64,000 bases of DNA from Geomonas silvestris (GTDB lineage Bacteria > Desulfobacterota > Desulfuromonadia > Geobacterales > Geobacteraceae), in contig NZ_BLXX01000007.1 of the NCBI RefSeq assembly GCF_014193515.1, positions 1 through 64,000 of the forward strand, read 5' to 3'. A program made the position numbers and the translations under genes. The notes under the pieces are model-generated. The model ran no database searches and had not been told where the DNA came from. It worked only from the letters and a program-made list of their open reading frames with translations. Shown one piece after another: positions 41,026-50,023 of the stretch. Every line of letters starts with the position of its first letter. The stretch's first letter is position 1.

Positions 41026-41811
41026 ATGAAGATCGACCAGCACAAAGTGAGGGAGTTCCTGTCCCGAGAGGAGCGCGGCGCGGCAGCGGACGAGTTGCGG
41101 CGCGAGGGGAACGTCTTCTTCGTCGGGGGAAACCTCCCCGAGCGCCAGACCCTGGAGACCCTCTTCGAGAGCCACTACCAGGAAAACGCCTCCCTGTTCC
41201 ATCTCTCCTTCGGGGGCCCGGACCACTTTGGCAACGGCGAGGGCCTGGCCCGCCAGATCAAGAAGAACTTCAACGCCCACCTGGTGGGGTGCCTGGATTA
41301 TCCGGCCTCCGCATCGGTCCTGGAGCGCGCCTACGTCGCCGGGGTCGACATCCTGGAGCTCCCGCTGGGCGCCGGCCCGCTGCACCGATTGGAGGAGCGT
41401 CTGAAAGCCCTGGAAAATGCCCGCGCCATCTTCCCGCGCTGGGCGGTCGCCGCGACCCTGGTGGCCGGCGCCGAGCCGGCCTCCCTCACCCGCGAGAAGA
41501 TCGACCGGCTGCTGGAGCAGGAGGTGATCCCGCTGGTAACCCTGGGCCGGCCGGGGACCGAGCTCTCCGCGCAGGAATGCACCGACCTGTTCCACCACCT
41601 CATGGCAGCCTGGCGGCGCAGCAAGGCGCTCATAAAACCGCTGCTGCCGCTCATCTACCTCAGCGCGCCGCTGGTGCCGGCCTCTTCGCGCACCGGGCTG
41701 CGGGGTTTCATCGACCTCATCGAGGGGCGGCGCCTGTTGGCCACCTCGGACCTGCGCCGCGTACTGAGGGTGAAGGAAGTCGAGGAATCCTTCGCCTCCT
41801 CCGGCCTCTAA
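41026..41811 (+). CDS. Hypothetical protein, TIM-barrel-like, next to an SLC13 carrier
   Basis: 261 residues, soluble. The stretch F-N-A-H-L-V-G-C-L-D-Y-P-A-S-A-S-V-L followed by A-Y-V-A-G-V-D-I-L-E-L-P-L-G reads like beta/alpha units of a TIM barrel, reminiscent of radical-SAM-like enzymes, yet there is no C-x3-C-x2-C motif. I do not assign a family. ATG 41026 follows GCAGGAGCCAG. Twenty-three bases separate it from the SLC13 carrier, so the two should be co-transcribed, which suggests a link to handling of the transported carboxylate. Confidence 0.55.
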   Translation: MKIDQHKVREFLSREERGAAADELRREGNVFFVGGNLPERQTLETLFESHYQENASLFHLSFGGPDHFGNGEGLARQIKKNFNAHLVGCLDYPASASVLERAYVAGVDILELPLGAGPLHRLEERLKALENARAIFPRWAVAATLVAGAEPASLTREKIDRLLEQEVIPLVTLGRPGTELSAQECTDLFHHLMAAWRRSKALIKPLLPLIYLSAPLVPASSRTGLRGFIDLIEGRRLLATSDLRRVLRVKEVEESFASSGL

Positions 41812-41834
41812 CTCCCAACACCCCGAAGGCCGCC

Positions 41835-43289
41835 ATGAACGACAACAACCAGTTCCTCGAAAAGCCGCTCAAGATCGACAACCGCCCGATGTGGCTCATC
41901 CTCTTGGACAAGACCGCCCGCTACCAGGTGATGGCCGCCGTCGTGCTGGTGACGGCGCTCGTGCTGCGCCTGGAGCCCCCCGCCGATCTCTCGGTCAGCG
42001 GTTACCGCTCCCTGGTCCTCTTCGGGGCCACCATCTTCTTCTGGATCTCGGGGATGCTCCCGATCGCGGTCACCGCGCTCCTCTCCATGGCGTTCCTGCC
42101 GCTTTTGGGGATCATGGACGCCAAGAAGACCTACTCGATGTTCGGCAACGAGGCGGTCTTCTTCATCCTGGGCGCCTTCATCCTGGCGGCGGCGATGACC
42201 GGCACTGGGATCTCGGCGCGCCTGGCCCGCGCCATGCTGGCCAGGTTCGGCAGGACCCCGACCCGGCTCGCCCTCACCGTCTTTCTCCTGTCCGCGTTTC
42301 TCTCCTTCGTCATGAGCGAGCACGCCGTGGCGGCCATGCTCTTTCCGGTGGTTGCCGAGATCAGCACCGCGCTGGGACTGGAAAAGGGGAAGAGCAACTT
42401 CGGCAAACTCCTCTTCATGGCGCTGGCCTGGGGGTGCATCATCGGCGGTATCGCCACCTTCCTCGGGGGGGCGCGCGCCCCCTTGGCCGCCGGGCTCTTG
42501 AAGGAGTCGACCGGGCAGCACTTCTCCTTCCTCGAGTGGACCACCGCCTCGTGCATGATCGTCCTGCCGCTTTTGGTGATCGCCTTCCTGCTCCTCATCC
42601 GGTTCTTCCCGGCGGACCTGCAAAGCGTCGAGGTGGGGCTCAAGTTCCTGAACCGCAAGCGCCTGGAAACCGGCAAGATGAGCTACGACGAGATGCTGAC
42701 CGCGCTGGTCATGGTGGCGACCGTCGCCTGCTGGATCATCTTCGGCGAGAAGGCGGGACTCGCCGCCATCGCCATCCTGGGTGCGGGAGCACTCTTCACC
42801 TTCAAGGTGGTCTCCTGGCAGAAGATCGAGGAGTACGTCAACTGGGGAGTGATCCTCATGTACGGCGGGACCATCGCGCTCGCCTCCGCTCTCGAGAAGA
42901 CCGGGGCTGCGGTGTGGGTGGTCAAGAAGGGGCTGGGGACGCTGCACCACTCCCCCCTGGCCATCATCGCCGTGATCTCGCTGGTCGCCATCGTGCTCAC
43001 CGAGTGCATCAGCCACGCCGCGGTGGTGGCGATCCTCATGCCGGTCGGCATGGGGCTTTGCCAGACTACCGGTCTCGACCCGAAGGTGATGACCCTCTCC
43101 ATCGCGCTCCCCGCGGGCCTTGCCTACTGCCTCCCGATGGGGACGCCGGCCACCGCCATCGCCTACGCCTCGGGCTTTTTAAAGAGCCGGGACATCATCG
43201 TCTCGGGGGTCACGGTCATGGCGATTTCCTGGCTTTTGTTCATGGCCTCGGTGCTCTTCGTCTGGCCGCTCCTCGGGCTGAGCATCTGA
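41835..43289 (+). CDS. SLC13/DASS-family anion symporter
   Basis: 484 residues, 11-12 membrane helices. The DASS signature is present in both halves: S-M-F-G-N-E-A-V-F-F-I-L-G-A-F-I-L-A then E-H-A-V-A-A-M-L-F-P, and later E-C-I-S-H-A-A-V-V-A-I-L-M-P (the usual S-N-T/T-S-like clamp loops) with a final P-M-G-T-P-A-T-A-I. These carriers import dicarboxylates, citrate or sulfate with Na+ or H+. The start is ATG 41835, with GAAGG upstream. The gene follows the 41026 protein in one operon. Substrate not predictable. Confidence 0.88.
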   Translation: MNDNNQFLEKPLKIDNRPMWLILLDKTARYQVMAAVVLVTALVLRLEPPADLSVSGYRSLVLFGATIFFWISGMLPIAVTALLSMAFLPLLGIMDAKKTYSMFGNEAVFFILGAFILAAAMTGTGISARLARAMLARFGRTPTRLALTVFLLSAFLSFVMSEHAVAAMLFPVVAEISTALGLEKGKSNFGKLLFMALAWGCIIGGIATFLGGARAPLAAGLLKESTGQHFSFLEWTTASCMIVLPLLVIAFLLLIRFFPADLQSVEVGLKFLNRKRLETGKMSYDEMLTALVMVATVACWIIFGEKAGLAAIAILGAGALFTFKVVSWQKIEEYVNWGVILMYGGTIALASALEKTGAAVWVVKKGLGTLHHSPLAIIAVISLVAIVLTECISHAAVVAILMPVGMGLCQTTGLDPKVMTLSIALPAGLAYCLPMGTPATAIAYASGFLKSRDIIVSGVTVMAISWLLFMASVLFVWPLLGLSI

Positions 43290-43764
43290 TACTACGTCCC
43301 CGCCGGCGCGCCGGGCGTATGATCATGCGCCCCTACCTGTCCGTTACCCCCTGAAACCGATACGCGTGAAGGCTCCCCCACTCCGCGCAACGGTGTACCA
43401 GCCTGGGCTCTTCTGCCTCAGCGCAGCCACCTGCTCCGCACGAGCTGGAGGCGAAGCTGCGTCGTCTTCGTTCCCCGACCTTCCAAGCCCTGCCCGAATA
43501 GGTCTTCAGCCGCCTTTTCCCCCTCCCCACCGTTGCCCTGCCCCCCTGCCGGATATCCCGGATCACCCAACGACCTGCTAAAGCAAAAATAATGCTGGGA
43601 CGCCATCTTCCGGCTAAAGTGTTTCCCTCCGTTTCCGATTATCTCCTACATCGCGTTTTCCAAATTACGTATCCGCAATCCCTGAGACGAGCGGGTGCTC
43701 TCTCCGGTGGTAGCGGGTCAACGGACCTGGGCGATCGCCATCCCACTGAAAAAGGAGTAGCTAC
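43290..43764. other. Intergenic region upstream of the second MCP
   Basis: 475 bases without a gene. A sigma-28-type promoter is present (43615-43641). A CCGGCGCGCCGG palindrome near 43301 could be part of a terminator for the SLC13 operon but lacks a T-run. Confidence 0.5.
43615..43641 (+). promoter_or_regulatory. Candidate sigma-28 (FliA) promoter of the second MCP gene
   Basis: TAAAGTGT, an 11-base spacer, TCCGATTA; matches TAAAGTTT-N11-GCCGATAA at 7 of 8 and 6 of 8 positions. It lies about 120 bases before the ATG. Confidence 0.65.
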
Positions 43765-46083
43765 ATGACTTGGTTCAACAACCTGAAGATCGGCGGCAAA
43801 ATCGTCCTGGTCGTCGCGGGCGTCCTGGTGCTTTCCATCGTCCAGGGGGTGATCTCCCTGAGCCAGCTCTCGAAGGTGAACGGCTCGACCCTGGAGATGG
43901 CCCAGCAGCGCCTCCCCAGCGTGCGCTCCATCGGCCGGATCCAGACCCTGGTGGGCGATTTCCGGCGCGCGGAGTTCCAGCACCTGCTCTCGGATACCGA
44001 CCAGGACATGGAAAAGTACGAAAAGCGGATGGTGAAGACCATCGAGGACATCAAGAAGCTCACCACGGAGCACGAGAAGCGGATCGGTAACGCCGAGGAG
44101 AAGGCGCTCTTCAACGAGTTCAACGCCAACTTCGCCTCGTTTTTGACCGAGCACCAAAAGCTGGTGCAGCTCTCGCGCGCGGACAAGAAGCAGGCGCTCA
44201 CCGCGCTGCGCGGCGACTCCTACAAGTTCTACCTGGCCGCCGCGGCCGCCCTGGAGAAGGAGGTGGCGCTGAACGACAAACTCGCCGACGGCTCCTTCCA
44301 CAGCTCGCAGGCCACCTTCGCGACCTCGCGCACCACCATTGTGGCGGTGATCGTGGCGGCACTCCTCATCGGGGCACTCCTCTCGCTCTTGGTCGCACGG
44401 GTCATCAACCGCTCGCTCAGGAAAGGGGTCGAAGTGGCGGACCGGCTGGCCCAGGGTGACCTGGAGGTGCAGATCGGCGAGACCTACCGTGACGAGACCG
44501 GCCAGCTGCTCTCCTCCATGGCCTGCATGGTGCAGAGCATCCAGGCGCTCGCGGCCGATGCCACCAGCCTCTCCCACGCCGCCATGGAAGGCCGGCTCGC
44601 CACCCGCGCCGACGCAACCCGCCACAAGGGTGCCTACAGAAGCATCGTCGAAGGGGTGAACGGCACGCTGGACGCGGTGATCGGTCCTTTGAACGTGGCG
44701 GCAGAGTACGTGGACCGCATCGCCAAGGGCGACGTCCCGCAGAAGATCACCGACGAGTACCGCGGCGACTTCAACGAGATCAAGCAGAACCTGAACAACT
44801 GCATCGACAACGTGAACGCCCTGATCGCCGACGCGAACCACCTGGCGGGAGCCGCGGCGCGAGGCGAGCTGGCCACCCGCGCCGACGCCGGGCGACACCA
44901 GGGCGATTTCCGCAGGATCATCGAAGGGGTGAACGGCACCCTCGACGCCGTGATCGCTCCCCTGAACGTGGCGGCCGAGTACGTGGAGCGGATCTCCAAG
45001 GGTGACATGCCGGACCAGATCAAGGACGAGTACCGGGGCGACTTCAACGCCATCAAGAACAACCTGAACACCCTGATCCTGGCAACCAGGAACATCACCA
45101 GCGCCGCCCAGGAGGTCGCCCGCGGCAACCTGACCGTGCAGCTCACCGAGCGCTCTGAGCACGACGAGTTGATGCGCTCGCTCTCAAGCATGGTGGCGAA
45201 ACTGTGCGAGGTGGTAAACGACGTGAAGTGCTCCTCGGACAACGTCGCCAACGGTTCGTCGCAGATGTCGGCGAGCTCGGAGGAGCTCTCCCAAGGGGCG
45301 AGCGAGCAGGCGGCCGCCGCCGAGGAGGCGAGCGCGGCGATGGAGGAGATGTCGGCCAACATCAGGCAGAACGCGGACAACGCGCTGCAGACCGAGAAGA
45401 TCGCCGTGAAGTCGGCGCAGGACGCCCAGGAGAGCGGCAAGGCGGTAGTGCAGACCGTGAACGCGATGAAGGAGATAGCAGGGAAGATCTCGATCATCGA
45501 GGAGATCGCGCGGCAGACCAACCTGTTGGCGCTCAACGCGGCCATCGAGGCGGCGCGGGCCGGCGAACACGGCAAGGGGTTCGCAGTGGTGGCTAGCGAG
45601 GTGAGAAAGCTCGCCGAGCGCTCGCAGCGGGCCGCGGCCGAGATCTCGCAGCTCTCCAGCTCGAGCGTAGAGGTAGCCGAGATGGCCGGCGCTATGCTGA
45701 CCCGGATGCTTCCGGACATCCAGCGCACCGCCGAACTGGTCCAGGAGATCTCCGCGGCATCCCGCGAGCAGGACACCGGGGCCGAGCAGATCAACAAGGC
45801 GATCCAACAGCTCGACATGGTGATCCAGCAAAACGCCGCGGCTGCCGAGGAGATGTCCTCCACCGCCGAGGAGCTCGCCTCCCAGTCCGAGCAGTTGCAG
45901 GACGTCATCTCCTTCTTCGACCTGGGGGTCGAGCGCGCTGCCGGCAAGCCGGCGCGTCAGGCCGCCAAGTCCGAGCGGCCGGTGCTGAAGAAGGCGTCCC
46001 AGGCGCCCCGGCTCACCCGTGCCTCCCGCAAGGGGGCGGACCTGCACCTGAGCCAGGACGACGAGGCGTTCGAGAGCTTCTAA
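43765..46083 (+). CDS. Methyl-accepting chemotaxis protein with repeated HAMP-type modules
   Basis: 772 residues. TM1 at about 13-30, periplasmic four-helix bundle to about 185, TM2 at about 190-212, then HAMP ([14 protein letters not shown]). Two near-identical modules of about 80-90 residues follow (about 272-355 and 355-440), each with R-A-D-A-x-[13 protein letters not shown] and D-E-Y-R-G-D-F-N-x-I-K, before another HAMP-like unit and the signalling coiled coil with the conserved [16 protein letters not shown] tip. It ends D-E-A-F-E-S-F. The poly-HAMP layout suggests relay or aerotaxis-like sensing. ATG 43765 follows AAAGGAGTAGCTAC; sigma-28 promoter upstream. Confidence 0.93.
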   Translation: MTWFNNLKIGGKIVLVVAGVLVLSIVQGVISLSQLSKVNGSTLEMAQQRLPSVRSIGRIQTLVGDFRRAEFQHLLSDTDQDMEKYEKRMVKTIEDIKKLTTEHEKRIGNAEEKALFNEFNANFASFLTEHQKLVQLSRADKKQALTALRGDSYKFYLAAAAALEKEVALNDKLADGSFHSSQATFATSRTTIVAVIVAALLIGALLSLLVARVINRSLRKGVEVADRLAQGDLEVQIGETYRDETGQLLSSMACMVQSIQALAADATSLSHAAMEGRLATRADATRHKGAYRSIVEGVNGTLDAVIGPLNVAAEYVDRIAKGDVPQKITDEYRGDFNEIKQNLNNCIDNVNALIADANHLAGAAARGELATRADAGRHQGDFRRIIEGVNGTLDAVIAPLNVAAEYVERISKGDMPDQIKDEYRGDFNAIKNNLNTLILATRNITSAAQEVARGNLTVQLTERSEHDELMRSLSSMVAKLCEVVNDVKCSSDNVANGSSQMSASSEELSQGASEQAAAAEEASAAMEEMSANIRQNADNALQTEKIAVKSAQDAQESGKAVVQTVNAMKEIAGKISIIEEIARQTNLLALNAAIEAARAGEHGKGFAVVASEVRKLAERSQRAAAEISQLSSSSVEVAEMAGAMLTRMLPDIQRTAELVQEISAASREQDTGAEQINKAIQQLDMVIQQNAAAAEEMSSTAEELASQSEQLQDVISFFDLGVERAAGKPARQAAKSERPVLKKASQAPRLTRASRKGADLHLSQDDEAFESF

Positions 46084-46124
46084 GCTGCACGGCGGGCATG
46101 GCACCCCGCCCTTTCCGAACCAAA

Positions 46125-46162
46125 TGGAAAAGGCCCACTTTCTTGAGAGAGTGGGCCTTTTC
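46125..46162 (+). terminator. Terminator after the second MCP gene
   Basis: GAAAAGGCCCACT pairs with AGTGGGCCTTTTC around a short loop, about 42 bases past the stop. Confidence 0.85.
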
Positions 46163-46234
46163 GTTGTCTGCAGCAGGATTGCGAGCCTGTACGACGTGTG
46201 CTGCCGACGTCGAGGCCGCCTCAGGCGTTTTCCG

Positions 46235-46837
46235 TTAGAAGCGGTAGCCGAGACCGAAGGAAACCAGGTTCGGGTTCAGGTCCAGCTTGTACTTGGTGCC
46301 GGCAACCCTGATCTTCGTGTCGACGTTGACGTACTTGTAGTCGATGTTGAAGTAGACGTTCTCCTTGATCTTGATATCGGCGCCTGCCTGGGCGACCCAG
46401 CCAATCGTGTTGTCGATGCTGAAGTCGTCCACGCCGTTCAGCTTCGACTTGAACGGGAAGGTTGCGTTGATGCCGACACCCACATAGGGGCTAACCGGCA
46501 TGCCGGCCAGCGGGTGATACTTCACGGAAAGGGTCGGCGGGAGCAGCCAGGTGGAGCCGACGAACTGTCCGGCGCTCTTGATGTCGTGCCGGGTCACCGC
46601 CGCCATCAGCTCGGTGGAGATGTTCTTGGTGAAGAAGTATTCGAAGTCGATGGCCGGAACGATGTCCTCACTTACCTGCAGGTTCAGGGCGCTGAGTCTG
46701 CTGTCAAAGGATTCCGCAGGAATGACATAGGTACCCCTGACGCGCACGCCGAACTTGTAGTCCTCGGCACTCGCCAGAGATGCCACTGCCAGCATGAGAA
46801 CCATCAACAACCCGAGCACTTTAAACATCTTTTTCAT
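46235..46837 (-). CDS. OmpW-family outer-membrane protein
   Basis: 200 residues. Signal peptide about 1-24 (ending S-L-A-S-A), then an eight-strand barrel with the OmpW markers: V-R-V-R-G-T-Y-V-I-P, F-E-Y-F-F-T-K-N-I-S-T-E, P-P-T-L-S-V-K-Y-H, P-Y-V-G-V-G-I-N and closing N-P-N-L-V-S-F-G-L-G-Y-R-F with the C-terminal Phe. OmpW forms a hydrophobic channel for small molecules. Start at ATG 46837 (MKKMFK) behind AGGAGGAAGTAC. The upstream region carries several operator-like palindromes. Confidence 0.9.
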   Translation of the reverse strand: MKKMFKVLGLLMVLMLAVASLASAEDYKFGVRVRGTYVIPAESFDSRLSALNLQVSEDIVPAIDFEYFFTKNISTELMAAVTRHDIKSAGQFVGSTWLLPPTLSVKYHPLAGMPVSPYVGVGINATFPFKSKLNGVDDFSIDNTIGWVAQAGADIKIKENVYFNIDYKYVNVDTKIRVAGTKYKLDLNPNLVSFGLGYRF

Positions 46838-46890
46838 CTTGTACTTCCTCCTGTAATAAAATATGGGGCATTCCCCGGATAACACTACAT

Positions 46891-46902
46891 TGTGTAAACA
46901 CA
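46891..46902. promoter_or_regulatory. Operator-like palindrome TGTGTAAACACA
   Basis: Arms TGTGT/ACACA around AA, just downstream of the proposed -10 of the OmpW gene, where a repressor would block transcription. A related GTGTAAACA occurs in the promoter spacer of the cytochrome gene at about 61968-61976. Confidence 0.4.
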
Positions 46903-46995
46903 GGCGGTTTTGTTAGTTATAATATGAATACATAAAAGTCAACAACTAAGATTTTATAATCGTAAACGCATCCAAGACAGACCAAATACAGTCTA

Positions 46996-47029
46996 TGTAT
47001 ACACTATGTCAGTATCTTGTATACACTAT
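46996..47029. promoter_or_regulatory. Two direct TGTATACACTAT repeats, 22-bp period
   Basis: Each copy contains the perfect palindrome TGTATACA. The 22-bp spacing (two helical turns) puts both on one face of the DNA, as expected for cooperative activator or repressor binding, about 55-90 bases upstream of the OmpW -35 box. Confidence 0.45.
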
Positions 47030-47303
47030 TAGCTTATTCTTTAGTAATTAATATTTTAGAAACTGAATAGGCACCAACAGAGACATTTGCAGCAGTTGTT
47101 GCGCTCAACAAACGGAAAAAATTATTTTCTTTTTATGGAATATTCAGAGCGTGCGGTGCGCAGCTTCCCAGTGAGCAAGCAGCTGAGCTGGCGGGCCGAA
47201 AGGCGAAGAGAAGCAGGCGGTGCAAGGTGGGAGGACGGGGTAGCAAGGGGAGCGCCAACCGCGGACCGAATCGGCCGACACGCGGTAGCCGGGTTTCTCG
47301 TGG

Positions 47304-48230
47304 TTACGAATCGAGAAGAAAGTCGCGAACCTCGGCCAGGGATGGGAGCGCAGTGCGACCGCCCAGTTCCCGGGTGTTCAGCGCGGCCACCGCACTGGCA
47401 AAACGGAGGGAACCCTGAAGGTCGAAGCCGCGGAGGGTGCCATACAAGAAGCCGCCGTGGAACGCGTCGCCCGCCCCGGTGGTATCCACTGCATCGACCG
47501 CGTCGAAGGCCGGCTGGTGGACCACCTCGCCCGAGGCGTCCCAGCCCCAGCTCCCTTCCCTGGCGGCGGTTATCACCACCGTTTGGGCGCCCTGCTCGCG
47601 CAGCCGTGCGGCGGCCTCGTCCTGGTCCTCGGTCCCGGAAAAGGAACTTGCGAACTCCCGGGCCACGACGCAGAAGTCGCTGAGGGCCACCAGTTCGCGG
47701 AGTTCCTCCCGGTAGCGGTGCGCTCCGCCGTCGAAGGAGACCGGCACGCCGTTTTTGCGGGCCCAGCGCGCAGCGGCGAGGCTTGCCTCGAGATGCCTGC
47801 CGTTCAGGTGGAGGAGCTTCGCACTGGCGAGAAAGCCAAAGTCGAGGTCGGCAGCAGAGAGCTCTGCGGTATCTCCTGGAGCGTAGACGATGGTGCGGGC
47901 TCCATCGCGGCGGCGCACCAGGATGGAGGCGATGGAGGAGGTAGCTCCCGGCACCACGGTCAGGCGATCAGCTGCCACCCCTTCCTTGGCAAGCTCCTCC
48001 AGGACCAGCTTGCCGCGCCAGTCGTCCCCCAGCTTGTCCAGCATCGCCGTCCTCACACCGAGTCGCGCCAGGGTGACCAGCGCCGTCGCCACCGGTCCGC
48101 CTCCTTGCAACAGCGAGGTCTCGGCGCGCTGCACCAGCTCTGCGCCGGGGAGCTCGTCGACCACCATGAAGAGGTCCAGGGTGCTCACGCCAATACCGAC
48201 GACATCGAAGGAATGCCGGTGAGAGATCAT
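47304..48230 (-). CDS. PfkB-family carbohydrate kinase
   Basis: 308 residues. The N-terminal V-V-G-I-G-V-S-T-L-D-L, the G-G-G-P-V-A-T-A glycine motif and the C-terminal D-T-T-G-A-G-D-A-F-H-G-G with the catalytic Asp are those of the ribokinase/PfkB family. It phosphorylates a sugar or nucleoside-like hydroxyl with ATP. Gly-Gly-Gly-Pro instead of Gly-Gly-Asn hints at a branch with unknown substrate. The start at ATG 48230 has only a modest upstream GGTAAT. It follows the LysE gene with a 37-base gap on the same strand. Confidence 0.88.
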   Translation of the reverse strand: MISHRHSFDVVGIGVSTLDLFMVVDELPGAELVQRAETSLLQGGGPVATALVTLARLGVRTAMLDKLGDDWRGKLVLEELAKEGVAADRLTVVPGATSSIASILVRRRDGARTIVYAPGDTAELSAADLDFGFLASAKLLHLNGRHLEASLAAARWARKNGVPVSFDGGAHRYREELRELVALSDFCVVAREFASSFSGTEDQDEAAARLREQGAQTVVITAAREGSWGWDASGEVVHQPAFDAVDAVDTTGAGDAFHGGFLYGTLRGFDLQGSLRFASAVAALNTRELGGRTALPSLAEVRDFLLDS

Positions 48231-48267
48231 CAGATTACCTCGGAGGGATCCGACAAGAGTGCAGCCA

Positions 48268-48897
48268 TCAGCGGGCGGAGAGGATCAGCTTGACGCCCAG
48301 CACGGACATGACGGCGCCGGCGGAGCGGTCGATCCAGGATTTGAAGCGCAGGTAAGCGGCGCGCGGCTGGGAGGAGGAGAGCACCAGGGCCACCAGGGTG
48401 TACCAGCCGGCCTCGATCAGGAAGATGACCAGGACGGTGCTCACCGCAAGGGAGCCGGAGAAGTTGGGTGGCAGGAAGGCGGCGAAAACGCTCGCGTAGA
48501 TGATGGCGGCCTTGGGATTACTGAGCTGGGTCCCGGTGGCCAGCAGGAAGGAGCGGCGGGCGTCGTTCTCCGTCGTCTCTGCTGCTTCGGATTGCGCCGC
48601 GAGGGGAACGGCAGCGCCGCGCCAGATGCGGCAGCCGAGGTAGATGAGGTAGAGGCCGCCCAGGATCTTGAGGGCGAGAAAGAGGCTCGGGACAGCGGCG
48701 AAGACCGCCTGCAGGCCGGCCAGTGCGGCAATGGCGAAGGAGACGCCGCCCAGCCCCATGCCGAGCGCGGCGGCGAGCCCTGCCGAACGCGAGGAGGCCA
48801 CCGCGGTGCGGGCCACCATCAAAAAGCTCGGTCCCGGGCTCATGGCGCCCACGGCAATGGAACCGGCAATGCCTACCAAAGGAAGTAATTCTTGCAC
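48268..48897 (-). CDS. LysE-family amino acid/metabolite exporter
   Basis: 209 residues with six membrane segments and the family start G-A-M-S-P-G-P-S-F-L-M-V-A-R, then G-L-G-G-V-S-F-A, G-G-L-Y-L-I-Y-L-G and Q-L-S-N-P-K-A-A. RhtB/LysE proteins export amino acids or homoserine lactones; the substrate here is unknown. Start codon is GTG 48897 with AGGAG six bases upstream. Probably co-transcribed with the PfkB kinase. Confidence 0.88.
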   Translation of the reverse strand: MQELLPLVGIAGSIAVGAMSPGPSFLMVARTAVASSRSAGLAAALGMGLGGVSFAIAALAGLQAVFAAVPSLFLALKILGGLYLIYLGCRIWRGAAVPLAAQSEAAETTENDARRSFLLATGTQLSNPKAAIIYASVFAAFLPPNFSGSLAVSTVLVIFLIEAGWYTLVALVLSSSQPRAAYLRFKSWIDRSAGAVMSVLGVKLILSAR

Positions 48898-48943
48898 ACG
48901 AGACTCCTGCTTCGTTCATCTGACAATATCGGCGACCACATCC

Positions 48944-49042
48944 CCCCCTCCCTTGACGGGAGGGGGTCGAGGGGTGGGTGAAGCTGCCATCGACAGTGAT
49001 GTTGCGCCTTCCCCCTCACCCTGTCCCGCAGGGGGAAAGGGG
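48944..49042. repeat. C/G-run palindromic intergenic repeat
   Basis: CCCCTCCCTTGACGGGAGGGG and CCTTCCCCCTCACCCTG followed by CAGGGGGAAAGG form two hairpins in the gap between the LysE and Ehr operons, similar in type to the 20559-20776 group. Confidence 0.5.
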
Positions 49043-49102
49043 ACCCGATTTGGACTTTTCTCCCGAAATTTTCGGACGAGCTTCGAGATGTAATCCCAGT
49101 CC

Positions 49103-49882
49103 CTAGCCCCTAGCCCCTGCCTCTCCAGGCAGCCTGTCCAAAAGCCTTAAGAGGCCGTCCAGGATGGTGGCGGGGTGCGGCGGGCAGCCGGGGATGTAGA
49201 GATCGACCGGAAGCATGCCGTGCACGCCGTCGTGCGCCTCGGGGGAACCGATGAAGGGGCCGCCGTTGATGGCGCAGGCACCGCAGGCGACAACGAGCTT
49301 CGGTGCCGGGATCGCCTCGTAGGTGAGCAGGAGCGCCTCGCGCATGTTTTCGGTGACCGGGCCGGTGACCCAGAGCCCGTCGGCGTGGCGGGGGCTGGCG
49401 ACGAACTGGATCCCGAAGCGCCCGATGTCCCAGCCGATGGTGGATAGGACGTTGGTGTCGGCCTCGCAGCCGTTGCACCCCCCCGCAACCACCGAGCGGA
49501 ACTTGAGCGAGCGCCCGAAGAGCTTCAGCATCTTCTCCTCGAGGGCCTGGGCCAGGCGGTACTCCTCCCCTTCCTGCGCCACCAGGTCCTCGCGCCGGTT
49601 GGCAGCGAGCCGGTAATCGTTACCGTAGGAGATGCCGCCGTGCGGGCAGGCCTTTTGGCACTCGGCACAGAAGAGGCACTTGCCGAGATCCACCGAGAGA
49701 TTGGGCGTGCAGCTGATGGCACCCGTGGGGCAGACTTCGCGGCAGAGCTGGCAATCGGCGCGGCAGGCGGAGTTATCCAGTTGAGGGAACCCGCGGAAGC
49801 GCTCCGGGATCACCACCGGTTCCTGCGGGTAGCGCATGGTGCGGTGCCCCTGCTTCATGCGGGCGAGTATTGCCTTGAACAT
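49103..49882 (-). CDS. Ehr complex small subunit fused to a ferredoxin domain (HycG/NuoB-like)
   Basis: 259 residues. An N-terminal ferredoxin module has C-R-A-D-C-Q-L-C-R-E-V-C-P and C-L-F-C-A-E-C-Q-K-A-C-P, i.e. two [4Fe-4S] motifs. The second half is the small subunit of complex I-like hydrogenases: G-C-N-G-C-E-A-D, later A-C-G-A-C-A and G-C-P-P-H-P, all four proximal-cluster cysteines kept. It would pass electrons between the ferredoxin domain and the large subunit at the membrane. It is the last gene of the operon, separated from the large-subunit gene by a repeat-bearing 141-base gap. Confidence 0.85.
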   Translation of the reverse strand: MFKAILARMKQGHRTMRYPQEPVVIPERFRGFPQLDNSACRADCQLCREVCPTGAISCTPNLSVDLGKCLFCAECQKACPHGGISYGNDYRLAANRREDLVAQEGEEYRLAQALEEKMLKLFGRSLKFRSVVAGGCNGCEADTNVLSTIGWDIGRFGIQFVASPRHADGLWVTGPVTENMREALLLTYEAIPAPKLVVACGACAINGGPFIGSPEAHDGVHGMLPVDLYIPGCPPHPATILDGLLRLLDRLPGEAGARG

Positions 49883-49907
49883 GACGACTCCTTAAACAAA
49901 ACCGCTC

Positions 49908-49989
49908 ACCACAGAGGACACGGGGCACAGAGGAAACGCAAAAAGACTGACTTGATTTTTCCCCTGTGTTCCTCTGTGTGCTCTGTGGT
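49908..49989. repeat. Dispersed inverted repeat inside the Ehr operon
   Basis: ACCACAGAG (49908-49916) and CTCTGTGGT (49981-49989) are perfect, with further imperfect pairing inward (ACACGGGG / CCCCTGTG). Same type as 4007-4084. It lies between the large- and small-subunit genes. Confidence 0.65.
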
Positions 49990-50023
49990 TAATGCTTTGC
50001 TTTTGCCAAAGGCGAAAAACACC

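Larger units (their letters stand above)
46838..47303. other. AT-rich regulatory region upstream of the OmpW gene
   Basis: About 460 bases without a gene; the AT-rich part (46838-47120) stands out against the GC-rich surroundings. It holds a TTGACT / TATAAC promoter-like pair (46916-46942, minus strand), the palindrome TGTGTAAACACA (46891-46902) between promoter and gene, and two TGTATACACTAT copies 22 bases apart (46996-47007, 47018-47029). Confidence 0.5.

Noticed and set aside
47087-47683. 198-codon plus-strand ORF
   Set aside because: R/P-rich shadow opposite the PfkB kinase; begins with TTG and has no homology-like motifs.
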